Notes under the pieces: model-generated
The model's database searches: none
Seen by the model: the letters and a program-made list of their open reading frames with translations, nothing else
What the model was told of the DNA's origin: nothing
Part shown: piece after piece, positions 50,655 to 60,184 of the stretch
Position numbering within the stretch: position 1 is the stretch's first letter
Layout: each line of letters starts with the position of its first letter
Assembly: GCF_003315175.1 (NCBI RefSeq)
Contig: NZ_QNRQ01000005.1
Span: 62,001-126,000, forward strand
DNA length: 64,000 nucleotides
Source: Eoetvoesiella caeni
GTDB lineage: Bacteria > Pseudomonadota > Gammaproteobacteria > Burkholderiales > Burkholderiaceae_B
Direction of reading: 5' to 3'
Program-made: the position numbers and the translations under genes

Positions 50655-51443
50655 TTATACATCCGGCGCGGCCTGTCCGCGCAGCTGGCGCAGCGCTTCA
50701 AGGCTGAAATGCGCAAACACCAGCGCCGAGAAAACAGGCAGAATCAGCCAGGCGGGCGGAAACAGGTTGATCAGGGAAAGGATGCCGCCCATTGCCCAGT
50801 ACTTGCGATTATGGCGACGCCATAGCAGTTTGCGCTCTTTGGCGCTGGCGTGCTCAACAACCGAATCGACCCTTAGCATGCGCGAAAAAGCGAATGCCCA
50901 CCAGAATAAAGGCAGCAGCACCGGCATGGGGGGAATCAGCCACAGCGGCATGGTTACCAGCCACCCGGCAATGAAAATGCAGCTTACCCACAGTGCGTTC
51001 CAGCCGCCCACCGCCAGGGAAAGCTCGCCATGGCGGACCACGCCCCTGTATTCGCGCGCTTCAAGGTGCTTAAGCACCAAGGGCATGACAAAAACCGCGG
51101 CAATGACCAAGCCTAGAATGCCCGATATGGGCAGCAATATGGCCACGGCCAGCAAGGGAATAAGATACAGCTTGATGGAAAACAGCCCGACGGCAAGCAT
51201 CCATTGGTCGACGGTATCGACAACCCCCCAGCCCAGCGCCTGCGTATTAAGCCATGCGGTAAGCGGCGACCAGAACGCCCACAGCAATATAATGGCCCCT
51301 ACCAATGCAATCAGGAAAGGCATCAGGATAAGCAGCAGCATCTTCGGATGGCATTGCGACACCAAGGCGCGCTTGAATGCCAGCCCCACGGCTGCCAGGC
51401 CGGTAGCCGGTTCAGGCCTTACCGCTATCTTGAAATCGCTCAT
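50655..51443 (-). CDS. EI24/CysZ-like membrane protein
   Basis: A 262-residue inner-membrane protein with about five or six hydrophobic helices (KMLLLILMPFLIALVGAIIL; SIKLYLIPLLAVAILLPISG; VLLPLFWWAFAFSRMLRVDS). It fits the EI24 family, which includes the sulfate permease CysZ. The middle FAFSRMLRVD region is family-typical. Substrate unknown. Confidence 0.8.
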   Translation of the reverse strand: MSDFKIAVRPEPATGLAAVGLAFKRALVSQCHPKMLLLILMPFLIALVGAIILLWAFWSPLTAWLNTQALGWGVVDTVDQWMLAVGLFSIKLYLIPLLAVAILLPISGILGLVIAAVFVMPLVLKHLEAREYRGVVRHGELSLAVGGWNALWVSCIFIAGWLVTMPLWLIPPMPVLLPLFWWAFAFSRMLRVDSVVEHASAKERKLLWRRHNRKYWAMGGILSLINLFPPAWLILPVFSALVFAHFSLEALRQLRGQAAPDV

Positions 51444-51503
51444 ATTCCGTACCCAAAAGGAAACATACGGCTATGATAAACAAACCATCACTCTTTTGCT
51501 TCT

Positions 51504-51887
51504 ATGTCTATTTTCAATCCGTTACTTGACCATCCAAAACTGCTCGCGCGCCTGCGCGAACACCAGGGTTTGCTGGTCGTGTGCTATTGCGCGGCCTGGT
51601 GCGACACATGCACGCAATACCGCGGCGGCTTTGAAGCGCTGGCCGAAAAATTTCCGGACTGTACGTTCATGTGGGTGGATATCGAAGAAAACCCAGAGCT
51701 TCTGGGCGACGACGATGTCGAGAACTTTCCGACCCTGCTGGTACAAAGCCCGACAAAAAACCTGTTTTACGGGCCTATGCTGCCTTATGCCAGCCACCTG
51801 GAAAAACTGCTGAGCCGGCTCGACGAGAGTTCGCCGTCCATTGAAGATGGGCCGCCGCTGCTGCGGCCCCTGCTTGAGGCGGCCTGA
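51504..51887 (+). CDS. thioredoxin-family protein
   Basis: A 127-residue protein with a thioredoxin fold: VVCYCAAWCDTCTQYRGGFE carries the redox pair WCDTC, followed by FMWVDIEENPELLGDDDVEN and the cis-Pro in FPTLLV. No signal peptide, so cytoplasmic. The CDTC centre differs from CGPC, suggesting another redox potential than thioredoxin A. Confidence 0.85.
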   Translation: MSIFNPLLDHPKLLARLREHQGLLVVCYCAAWCDTCTQYRGGFEALAEKFPDCTFMWVDIEENPELLGDDDVENFPTLLVQSPTKNLFYGPMLPYASHLEKLLSRLDESSPSIEDGPPLLRPLLEAA

Positions 51888-51945
51888 GCGGGATTGATTC
51901 CGCCTGCTAACCAACGGCCGGGCTCAAAGGGCCGGGCCGCGCAGC

Positions 51946-53355
51946 TTAGCGCCGGCCGCCCAATAAAATGCCCACAGACTTGCGGGATGCCGAGCTTTTA
52001 TGGCTGGCAATCTGGGGGGCTATCTGCGCCGCCGAGGCCGACGGCACATAGGGCTTGGAGAAAAAATCGTCAACCGGCTTGCGGCCCGAGCCGTTTTCGC
52101 GCGAATAGCTGCTGCGCGACTGGCGGTCACGGCCGTTGGCGGCATGGTCGGAACGCGAACCCGACGAGGAGCGCGGGCGCTCGGCAGCCGGCAATGCAAG
52201 CTGGCCACGCGGAATCTTGACCTTGATGAGCTTTTCGATATCAAGCAGGAAGCGCTCTTCATCGGCGGTGAACAGCGCAATGGCTTCGCCGCTGGCGCCA
52301 GCGCGGCCCGTGCGGCCGATGCGGTGCACATAGTCTTCGGCGTTGTAAGGCAGGTCGTAATTGATGACGCAAGGCACGCCGGCCACATCCAGGCCGCGAG
52401 CCGCGACATCGGTTGCAACCAGCACTTCAAGCTCGCCCGCTTTGAATGCCTCGAGCGCCTTCATGCGGTCGAGCTGACTTTTGTCGCCATGGATGGATTC
52501 GGCCTTGACGCCATCGCGCTCGAGCTGGCGGGCCAGCCGGCTGGTGCCGATTTTTGTGTTCGAAAAAACAATGACTTGATTCAGGCCGCGCGACTTGACC
52601 AAATGAACCACCGCGGCGCGCTTGTCTTCGCTGGACAACTGATAAGCGATCTGGGTGACGTTCTCGGCCGTGGCATTACGGGCCGCCACTTCAATTTCGA
52701 TCGGTTCTTTAAGGCTGGCGCGCCCAAGCTTGCGGATCTCGTTGCTGAATGTGGCGGAAAACAGCAAGGTCTGGCGACTGGCCGGCAATAAACGAACAAT
52801 GCGTTCCAGATCGGGCAAAAAGCCCATATCCAGCATGCGGTCGGCTTCGTCCAGCACCAGGATATTGACCTGGCCCAGGTTGACGTTTTTCTGTTCGACA
52901 TGGTCGAGCAGGCGTCCGGGCGTGGCAATCAGGACTTCGCAGCCGCGCCGCAACGCATCGCGCTGCGGGCCGATATCGACACCACCGAACACCACCGCCG
53001 AACGCAAGGGCACCGACTGGCTGTACTGGATGACGCTGTCGGATACCTGGTCGGCCAATTCGCGCGTGGGCGTCAAGATAAGCGCCCGCACAGGATGGCG
53101 GGCGGGCGACGCGCTGGTGTTGGCATACTGCATAAGGCGATGCAGTATGGGCAGCGTGAATGCCGCCGTCTTGCCCGTACCTGTTTGCGCGGCCCCCATG
53201 ACATCAAGCCCCTGCATAACGACAGGAATGGCTTGGGCCTGGATGGGGGTTGGCGTGGTGTAGCCGGTGGCGGCAACCGCCTGCAAAAGACCGGGGTGCA
53301 GGCCGAAATCGGAAAAAGTGACGGCAGGTGTATCGGAAGTAGTAGTTTCTGTCAT
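51946..53355 (-). CDS. DEAD-box RNA helicase, RhlE-like
   Basis: A 469-residue helicase with all motifs: Q motif (TPTPIQAQAIP), GAAQTGTGKTAAF, PTRELADQ, TPGRLLDH, VLDEADRMLD, FSATF, ARGLDVAG and HRIGRTGRAG. A Ser/Arg-rich basic tail of about 90 residues follows the core. This is the RhlE-type plan; such enzymes act in ribosome assembly and RNA decay, often in the cold. Confidence 0.93.
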   Translation of the reverse strand: MTETTTSDTPAVTFSDFGLHPGLLQAVAATGYTTPTPIQAQAIPVVMQGLDVMGAAQTGTGKTAAFTLPILHRLMQYANTSASPARHPVRALILTPTRELADQVSDSVIQYSQSVPLRSAVVFGGVDIGPQRDALRRGCEVLIATPGRLLDHVEQKNVNLGQVNILVLDEADRMLDMGFLPDLERIVRLLPASRQTLLFSATFSNEIRKLGRASLKEPIEIEVAARNATAENVTQIAYQLSSEDKRAAVVHLVKSRGLNQVIVFSNTKIGTSRLARQLERDGVKAESIHGDKSQLDRMKALEAFKAGELEVLVATDVAARGLDVAGVPCVINYDLPYNAEDYVHRIGRTGRAGASGEAIALFTADEERFLLDIEKLIKVKIPRGQLALPAAERPRSSSGSRSDHAANGRDRQSRSSYSRENGSGRKPVDDFFSKPYVPSASAAQIAPQIASHKSSASRKSVGILLGGRR

Positions 53356-53579
53356 TGAAAGTGGGTAGCGCCTAAGGCCAGGAAACCCCGGCCAGGCTTT
53401 GATAACCCCGTTAGTTTAGCGCAGTGACACCCAAGATTGACATTTGGCTATCAGGCTAAGCCCTACAGTGTCGTTAATTTTCCACGAATTTCCGGGTGGG
53501 GACGCTCGCCGGCGGCACCGGGCCGCTACTGCGCCGCCCTACCGCTTGGTACAATGGCTGCTCTTTTTGGGAGAACATT

Positions 53580-54500
53580 ATGTCGATGTCCGATCGGGAT
53601 GGTTTTATCTGGTACGACGGCAAGCTCGTACCCTGGCGCGACGCCACAACTCACGTCCTGACCCACTCCCTGCACTACGGCCTGGCCGTCTTCGAAGGGG
53701 TGCGCGCCTACAACTCCGACCTGGGCACCGCCATATTCCGGCTTGAAGAACATACCACCCGCCTGTTCAATTCGGCCCACATCTACCAAATGAAGATTCC
53801 CTTCGACCGCGAAACCATCATGCAGGCGCAGCGCGAAGTCGTGCGCCGCAACGCGCTCGACTCCTGCTACATACGGCCCCTGGTCTTTTACGGCTCCGAA
53901 AAAATGGGTGTCTCGCCCCGGGGCGCACAGGTTCATGTAGCCATCGCCGCGTGGGCGTGGGGCGCCTATCTTGGCGAGGACGCCTTGAAGCAAGGCATCC
54001 GCGTCAAGATATCGTCGTACGCGCGCCAGCACGTCAATGTAACCATGCCGCGCGCCAAAGTCGCCAGCACCTATGCCAACTCCATCCTGGCCAATGCCGA
54101 GGCGCTGGACCACGGCTACGACGAAGCTATTTTGCTCGACACCGACGGCTTCGTGGCCGAGGGTTCGGGCGAAAACATTTTCATCGTCAAGGACGGCGTC
54201 CTGTACGAACCTGAAATTGCGTCGGCCCTGACCGGAATCACCCGTTCTTCGATCCACGCCCTGGCGGCAGACCTGGGCATCAAGATCGTTACCCGGCGCC
54301 TGACCCGCGACGATCTGTACATTGCCGACGAAGCCTTTTTCACAGGCACCGCCGCCGAAGTCACTCCCATCCGCGAAATCGACCAGCGCATCATCGGACA
54401 AGGCAGCCGCGGCCCCGTCACCGAAAAATTGCAAAAAGCGTTTTTCGATGCCGTGCACGGGCGCAACGCCAAGTATCATCATTGGTTAAGCAAGGTCTAA
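53580..54500 (+). CDS. ilvE: branched-chain amino acid aminotransferase
   Basis: A 306-residue class IV aminotransferase. HYGLAVFEGVRAYNSDLGTA, CYIRPLVFYGSEKMGV, the PLP Lys in RAKVASTYANS and GSGENIFIVKDGVLYEP are typical. It makes or breaks Leu, Ile and Val. GGGAGAAC upstream supports ATG 53580. Confidence 0.96.
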   Translation: MSMSDRDGFIWYDGKLVPWRDATTHVLTHSLHYGLAVFEGVRAYNSDLGTAIFRLEEHTTRLFNSAHIYQMKIPFDRETIMQAQREVVRRNALDSCYIRPLVFYGSEKMGVSPRGAQVHVAIAAWAWGAYLGEDALKQGIRVKISSYARQHVNVTMPRAKVASTYANSILANAEALDHGYDEAILLDTDGFVAEGSGENIFIVKDGVLYEPEIASALTGITRSSIHALAADLGIKIVTRRLTRDDLYIADEAFFTGTAAEVTPIREIDQRIIGQGSRGPVTEKLQKAFFDAVHGRNAKYHHWLSKV

Positions 54501-54539
54501 GCTTCCATCCGCCAAACCATCTTCCCAGCAGGAACCACC

Positions 54540-54749
54540 ATGAGCAGTGCAGCCCCCTCTTCTCCCCACGACGACGTCATCCTCGTCGAAGCCGCCGACT
54601 TGCCGGTGTATTGCCCCGGCCCCAAGGCCCCGCTTTGGTCCATGCATCCGCGCGTGTATATCGAACTGGCCAAGGCGGGCAAGGCTTCTTGCCCGTACTG
54701 CAGCGCAACCTACCAATTGAAAGAAGGCGAACAAGCACACGGGCATTGA
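54540..54749 (+). CDS. CHCC-type zinc-finger protein
   Basis: A 69-residue protein ending in the CHCC zinc finger: VYCPGPKAPLWSMHPRVYIE, then SCPYCSATYQL. This family, related to a mitochondrial complex I subunit, often sits beside ilvE in betaproteobacteria. AGGAACC upstream supports ATG 54540. Confidence 0.88.
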   Translation: MSSAAPSSPHDDVILVEAADLPVYCPGPKAPLWSMHPRVYIELAKAGKASCPYCSATYQLKEGEQAHGH

Positions 54750-54818
54750 CGCTTTCATTTTGCAATCCGGCCGGGCCCGCGCCCCGGGCCTCTTCCTCTT
54801 CTCCATGAATTACGGCCA

Positions 54819-55910
54819 GTGACCGCCCAGATCGATTCCTCCGCCTGCCCTACACCGTTGTGGCTGCCCAACTGCCATGTGCAGACGATGTACGGCGCGC
54901 TCGCAGCGCGCTACCACAGAATCTCGTTCGTGCGCGAACGAGTCGACACGCCCGACGGCGACTTCATCGATTTCGACTGGGTCGGCCCAGGCCTGTTTCC
55001 CGAAAAAACCGCCGGCAACGTCGTCTCGCACGAAGACCCCGGCCTTTCCAACACGGCCGCACGCCGCTGGATGCAGGAAGCCGACTGGGCCTGCCTGCCG
55101 AACGCGCCCGAAACGCCCGCATTGATCCTGTTCCATGGACTGGAGGGCAGCAGCAAAAGCCACTATGCCCAGGCCATAGCCCAACACTTTCGCGCACGCG
55201 GATGGATCGTCGTGATCGCCCATTTTCGCGGCTGCTCGGGCTATGTGAACCGCATGGCGCGGGCTTATTACTCGGGCGACTCGGACGACGTCGGCTTTAT
55301 GTTCGACACGGTGTTTGCCCGCGTGCCGCAAGCGTCCTGGCACGCCGCGGGCGTCTCGATGGGCGGCAACGCCATGCTGAAGTACCTGGGCGAACAGCAC
55401 GGCACCGCGGCACGGCTTGCCGCTTGCGCAGCAGTCTCGGTGCCGCTGGACCTGGTGGCCGGAGGCAACAGCCTGTCCGACACCATTATGGGACGCTATT
55501 TCTACAGCCGCTATTTTCTTAAAAGCATCAAGCGCAAGGTATTCGAAAAAGCCAAGCGCTTTCCCGGCACCATCGACACCTACAAGCTTGGCGGCGTACG
55601 TACGATTCGCGAGTTCGACGATATGTACACGGCCCCCATGCACGGCTACAAGAATGCGCTGGATTACTGGACGCGCGCCTCCAGCAAGCCCTGGCTGAAA
55701 GAACTGACGCTGCCCACGCTGGTATTGAACGCCCGCAACGATCCTTTCGTGCCCGAGCCTTCGTTGCCCGGCACCAGCGATTGCTCGGATACGGTGCTAC
55801 TGCATCAACCGGCCGAAGGCGGCCACGCGGGTTTCATCACGGGATCATTTCCGGGCCATATCGGCTGGCTGCCCGCCCGCATGGCCCGCTATTTCGAGAC
55901 CGGTCTTTAA
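54819..55910 (+). CDS. YheT-family alpha/beta hydrolase
   Basis: A 363-residue hydrolase with a GTG start. LWLPNCHVQTMYGAL at the start, LILFHGLEGSSKSHYAQAIA with the oxyanion turn, AAGVSMGGNAMLKYLGE with the nucleophile Ser and GGHAGFITG with the His match the YheT/ABHD1-type family. A lipase or esterase role is likely; substrate unknown. Confidence 0.88.
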   Translation: MTAQIDSSACPTPLWLPNCHVQTMYGALAARYHRISFVRERVDTPDGDFIDFDWVGPGLFPEKTAGNVVSHEDPGLSNTAARRWMQEADWACLPNAPETPALILFHGLEGSSKSHYAQAIAQHFRARGWIVVIAHFRGCSGYVNRMARAYYSGDSDDVGFMFDTVFARVPQASWHAAGVSMGGNAMLKYLGEQHGTAARLAACAAVSVPLDLVAGGNSLSDTIMGRYFYSRYFLKSIKRKVFEKAKRFPGTIDTYKLGGVRTIREFDDMYTAPMHGYKNALDYWTRASSKPWLKELTLPTLVLNARNDPFVPEPSLPGTSDCSDTVLLHQPAEGGHAGFITGSFPGHIGWLPARMARYFETGL

Positions 55911-55950
55911 GGCCAGCCGCTTAAGCCGGCCGGCGCAAGCGCCGACAGCA

Positions 55951-57450
55951 TCAAGACTTGAAACGTTCGAGCAGTTCGCGGTCGGCCTTGAGCTTTTGCT
56001 TGATGGTTCGAATCTGCACATCAAGCTCGGACTGTACATAGAAGTCCTTGCTCATGCTTCTGGCCTGCGTCAGTTGCTCGACGGCGGTCGGCAAGGCGCC
56101 TACCTTCACGTAATAGTCGGCCATGGCGCGGCGGGCCTGCACGGGCTGGCCCAGCTTTTCGTGGCTTTGCGCCAGTAGTTGATTAAAGCGCGGTTCATCC
56201 GGCCATTGTTCAATACGCTGCGTCAAAAAAGGCACGGCTTCTTTATAGCGCCCGCTTTTTTGCATGGCCTCGACCATGGCCAGGGCCACTCCCTGGTTTT
56301 GCGGCCAGCGCGACCAGGCTTTGCTGGCCTGCTCGTATGCGGGCTCGGGCCGTCCCTGGTCCAGCGCCAGCAATACCCCCAGGCTGGAGAGCTCGGGCGC
56401 GATGATGCCGCTTTTGCCCGCGTTTTCCAGCGCCGATTGCGCGCCGCTGAAGTCCTTGTTCAACCATGCGGCATAGGCCTGGCCATACCAGGCTGCCGAT
56501 TGCGCGACGCCGGAAGCATCGGCGACCTCTTGCTTGAACGATTGCAATGTCGCGCGCTGGGCGCGCGAATCACGCGCCTGCAGCACGCGCAGCTTGGCCC
56601 GCACATACCAATATGCATCGCTGTCGCGATGATGCACTTTGGGCGTTTCGCGAACCCGGTTTTCAATGTCGGACATGCGCTGTATGGACAAGGGGTGCGT
56701 ACTGGCATATGAACCGCCGCCCGTGCCCTCGTTCAGCCGCGATGCATTGGAAAGCTGGTTGAACATTTCGACCATGCCGTTCGGGTCGAACCCCGCCTTG
56801 CGCAGCATGTCGAAACCCATGCGATCGGCCTCTTGCTCGGCTTGCCGGGAAAAACCCAATTGCCTGTCGACCGCAGCCGCCTGGCCGAACGCAGCCACCC
56901 CCATGGCCAAGTCGCCGCTGCCGGCCAGCGCGGCCAGCAAAGCGCCTGCCACCGAGGCGATCATGATGTGGCTGTTTTGCGATTGTTGCGTCATGCCGCG
57001 CGCCACGTGACGTTGCAGCACGTGGCCAATTTCGTGGGCAATGACCGAGGCCAGTTCGGATTCGTTCTTGGACGAAGCGACCAGACCGCTGTGAATGCCG
57101 ATATAGCCGCCCGGCAAGGCAAAAGCGTTGATTTGCGGATCGCGTATGGCAAACACTGTAATCGGTTGATGCGCACCCGGCGCCGTGGCAACCAGCTTGC
57201 GGCCCAGCGCCGTCAGGTACTGATTGACGTCGGGGTCGTTGATATAGGTGGGATCGCGCCGCCCCTGCTCCATGATGGCATCGCCCAAGGTGCGCTCGAG
57301 CGCGGGCGAAAGATCGGCCGACGAAGCCGCCCCCATGCTGGGGATGCCCATGGGCTGGGCCTGCACCGCCGCAGTACCCAGCATCGCCGCCAGGGCCGCC
57401 CCGCGCAACACGGTCAATGGCATCCAGGAAAGCGGGCGGCGAACGAACAT
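55951..57450 (-). CDS. M48 metalloprotease with TPR domain (BepA-like)
   Basis: A 499-residue periplasmic protein. A signal peptide (LRGAALAAMLGTAAVQAQ) is followed by the protease domain with SVIAHEIGHVLQRHVARG (HExxH) and the Glu ligand in RQAEQEADRMGFD. The C-terminal 200 residues are TPR repeats. This is the BepA/YfgC plan, which checks outer membrane protein assembly. It lies one base before CtaG. Confidence 0.9.
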   Translation of the reverse strand: MFVRRPLSWMPLTVLRGAALAAMLGTAAVQAQPMGIPSMGAASSADLSPALERTLGDAIMEQGRRDPTYINDPDVNQYLTALGRKLVATAPGAHQPITVFAIRDPQINAFALPGGYIGIHSGLVASSKNESELASVIAHEIGHVLQRHVARGMTQQSQNSHIMIASVAGALLAALAGSGDLAMGVAAFGQAAAVDRQLGFSRQAEQEADRMGFDMLRKAGFDPNGMVEMFNQLSNASRLNEGTGGGSYASTHPLSIQRMSDIENRVRETPKVHHRDSDAYWYVRAKLRVLQARDSRAQRATLQSFKQEVADASGVAQSAAWYGQAYAAWLNKDFSGAQSALENAGKSGIIAPELSSLGVLLALDQGRPEPAYEQASKAWSRWPQNQGVALAMVEAMQKSGRYKEAVPFLTQRIEQWPDEPRFNQLLAQSHEKLGQPVQARRAMADYYVKVGALPTAVEQLTQARSMSKDFYVQSELDVQIRTIKQKLKADRELLERFKS

Positions 57451-57451
57451 G

Positions 57452-58318
57452 TCAGACTCCTTGGGTGGCGGCCTGTTTCGGCGCCTCCGCGCGCCGCCGT
57501 CGTTTGTCGGGCAAGCGACCCTTGCCGGAAAGGCGCATCATGGTACCCAGCGCGAACAACAGGCCGAAGGTCTCGATAAACCCGGCCAGCACCCACATCG
57601 TAAGGCCGCCAATGCCCTGGTCGGTAACCGCCGACATGCCCGGTATGGCGCGGCCGCACAGATCGAAGACGGGATACAGGTCGTACTCGGTAAAGGTAAT
57701 GACGGCGCCGACCACCATCTGCGGCACCATGGTGATGACCGGCGAAAGAATGCGCGCGCCCGGCGCCATGACCGCGGGCGGGCTGGGGCGGCGGTCGAGG
57801 ATGAGGTTCCAATACATGAAACCGCTGATCACCACCGACCAATTCATCAGGCGGTACAAACGCCAGTCAAGCATGGAATAGAACTGCACGCTGGGAATCA
57901 GCCACACCAGAACCAGGAACACGAACAAGAACGGCACGAAGTACTTGTTCGTAAGCAGGCCGATTACCAGGCGCCCGGCGCCGGTACGGCAGAAGTCGCG
58001 CAACCGGATTCTTAGCGGCATGGGCAAGCCCGCGCGCAGCACCTGGCCCGGGTATGCGCCCATGATAAGCAGCGGCCCCAGATGGTGCAGCACCAGATGC
58101 TGGATGCGGTGCGCAAAAAACAGGCGTTCAGCGTAGTAGTCGACACGCGTATGCAAGGACAAATACAGCAGGACCAGGCCCACCCAAAACAGCCCCTGGC
58201 GGGCCATGCCCACGCGGTGCACCCGCACGCCGCGCACATAAAGCACGGCGGCCACGAAAAACATTGACAATAGGGCCGGAGAAAACTCCCAGGGCGTCAG
58301 CCAGCCGATCAAATCCAT
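57452..58318 (-). CDS. cytochrome c oxidase assembly protein, CtaG/Caa3 type
   Basis: A 288-residue membrane protein with about seven helices. HLVLHHLGPLLIMGAYPGQV and the RLMNWSVVISGFMYWNLILD stretch match the CtaG (Caa3) family, which helps to build copper sites of cytochrome oxidases. Start ATG 58318 or 58333. No oxidase genes lie in the window. Confidence 0.85.
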   Translation of the reverse strand: MDLIGWLTPWEFSPALLSMFFVAAVLYVRGVRVHRVGMARQGLFWVGLVLLYLSLHTRVDYYAERLFFAHRIQHLVLHHLGPLLIMGAYPGQVLRAGLPMPLRIRLRDFCRTGAGRLVIGLLTNKYFVPFLFVFLVLVWLIPSVQFYSMLDWRLYRLMNWSVVISGFMYWNLILDRRPSPPAVMAPGARILSPVITMVPQMVVGAVITFTEYDLYPVFDLCGRAIPGMSAVTDQGIGGLTMWVLAGFIETFGLLFALGTMMRLSGKGRLPDKRRRRAEAPKQAATQGV

Positions 58319-58418
58319 CGGTAAAAAGTCCAAGAATCAGGTTGGTGCCGGTTGCAGGCAATCCGGATAAGTTTACACGGAGCGAAACCGGCAAGGCGCA
58401 TGGCGATATGAAGACGAA

Positions 58419-58886
58419 CTACAGAACCAGGCCGTCCAGCCAGCCCAGCGCAACATACACATGCATGACGATCATGGCAATGCCGAACACCAGTATGCCG
58501 CTGCCGAAAAGCGTTACCCCAATGGCCACCAGCACCGGCCCCCAGCCGGTAACGGTCTGCCGCCCCGATTTCGGGTTGTATCGGGCGTCGAATTTTTCGT
58601 CGGGCTTCAAGGCAAAAACCAAAGCCTCGATAAAGCCCGCCGTAGCGGGAATGATCAACAATAGAAACGGAGGATTGTCCCACCATACTGGGTAAAACTG
58701 CACCAGCACGATCAGCAGGCACGGCACGGCGGTTGCCGCCCAGGCCCAGCGCCGGCCCAGATACCACCAGTGGGCGCCGACCACGCCAAACACCGCCGCC
58801 AGCAGGGAGACAGTAAGCTTGCTGAAATGCCTGGCCGTATTGCCAGGAGTTGATGCCGGATTTACCGGGGCTTGCGACGCGATCAT
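58419..58886 (-). CDS. TM2-domain membrane protein
   Basis: A 155-residue protein. GVVGAHWWYLGRRWAWAATA is the TM2 signature (G..G.H.FYLG), with two further helices (LLIVLVQFYPVWW; GVTLFGSGILVFGIAMIVMH). GGAAGGAT upstream supports ATG 58886. Function unknown. Confidence 0.75.
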   Translation of the reverse strand: MIASQAPVNPASTPGNTARHFSKLTVSLLAAVFGVVGAHWWYLGRRWAWAATAVPCLLIVLVQFYPVWWDNPPFLLLIIPATAGFIEALVFALKPDEKFDARYNPKSGRQTVTGWGPVLVAIGVTLFGSGILVFGIAMIVMHVYVALGWLDGLVL

Positions 58887-58966
58887 GCCAGATCCTTCCT
58901 TGCGCGCCGGACAGCGCGCCAAAAAAACTTACAATCCTATATATTGTAGTTGAGCTGGGGAAAGCC

Positions 58967-60139
58967 ATGGATGAACCGGAATTCGATATCGCCATCAGCG
59001 GCGCGGGCCCCGTCGGCAGCGCGCTGGCGTTGCTGCTGGCACGCCATAGCGCCGCCCCCGAACGCATTGCCCTGATCGGCAAGCGTTTCCACCATTCCGA
59101 TGCTTTGCCCCAGGCCCCGGCACCAAACAGCGAACCCGACCCGCGCTCCATGGCGGTCAACCACGGCAGCCGCCAGTTGCTGGAAGCGCTGGGCGCCTGG
59201 CCGTCGCGCTGCGCCAGTATAGAAACCGTCCATGTGTCGCAACGCGGCCGGCTGGGACGCACGCTTATCCAGCACGACGAAATGGGCGTTCCCCGGCTGG
59301 GCAGCGTCGTGGCCTATACAGATCTGCAGATAGCGCTGCACAAGGCTGTCGCTGCCAGCGGCGTCACCCTCGTCCAGGCCCCTCATGTGCGCACGCTGGC
59401 CGCACGGCAAGTGCACCTGAACGCCTCTGGAAGAGACATCGTCAGCACGCTGGCGGTACAAGCCGACGGCAGCCAGCCCTCGGGGCTGAAGCGCGAATAC
59501 GGTCAGCATGCCGTCCTGGCCACCGTGCGGGCCAGCCAGCCCAAAGCGCGCTGGGCCTACGAACGCTTCACCGACCAGGGGCCGCTGGCCTTGCTGCCCC
59601 ATCCCGGCGGCGCCGACTTGTATAGCGTAGTGTGGTGCTGCGCCCCCGAGCACGCCGAGCAATTGCGGCGCATGGACGCCCAGGCTTTCAATACCGCCTT
59701 GGGCGCCATGTTCGGAGACAGGCTGGGCGTACTGAGCTGCGTCGGCCTGCGCCATATCTTTCCTTTGGCGCTGCATGCCGGACCGCTGTTGGTCAATGCG
59801 CGCACCGTCGCCATCGGCAATGCGGCGCAAACCTTGCACCCCGTGGCGGGCCAGGGCCTTAACCTGGGACTGCGCGATGCGGCGCAGCTTGCCCAAGGCC
59901 TGGCTCCCTGGCTAGGCCGGCCCGGGCGGGACCCCCGCCCTTTGCTGGAAGAGTTCGCACGCAGCCGGCGTCCCGACCGTTGGCTGACAGCCGGCATCAC
60001 CGATTTTTTGCCGCGCATTTTTTCCACTCGAAATACCCTGGTCGAACATGCCAGCGGCGCCAGCCTGCTGGCGCTAGACCTGTTGCGGCCTTTGCGCGCG
60101 CCGTTGGCACGCCATTTGCTGCAAGGACTGCGCACCTGA
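58967..60139 (+). CDS. UbiH/Coq6-type FAD hydroxylase
   Basis: A 390-residue flavoprotein. IAISGAGPVGSALALLLARH is the FAD loop, SVVAYTDLQIALHKAV the UbiH/COQ6-type stretch, and VAIGNAAQTLHPVAGQGLNL the GD motif with the family signature. It likely hydroxylates a ubiquinone precursor. Which ring position (UbiH, F or I) cannot be told. Confidence 0.87.
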   Translation: MDEPEFDIAISGAGPVGSALALLLARHSAAPERIALIGKRFHHSDALPQAPAPNSEPDPRSMAVNHGSRQLLEALGAWPSRCASIETVHVSQRGRLGRTLIQHDEMGVPRLGSVVAYTDLQIALHKAVAASGVTLVQAPHVRTLAARQVHLNASGRDIVSTLAVQADGSQPSGLKREYGQHAVLATVRASQPKARWAYERFTDQGPLALLPHPGGADLYSVVWCCAPEHAEQLRRMDAQAFNTALGAMFGDRLGVLSCVGLRHIFPLALHAGPLLVNARTVAIGNAAQTLHPVAGQGLNLGLRDAAQLAQGLAPWLGRPGRDPRPLLEEFARSRRPDRWLTAGITDFLPRIFSTRNTLVEHASGASLLALDLLRPLRAPLARHLLQGLRT

Positions 60140-60184
60140 AGCGGCCGGCCAGCACAACTTGCCCCGGGCGGTTAAAATCCTTCG

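Noticed and set aside
50602-51813. 403-residue plus-strand frame across the EI24 gene into the thioredoxin gene
   Set aside because: It is antisense to one real gene and out of frame with the other; composition is not protein-like.
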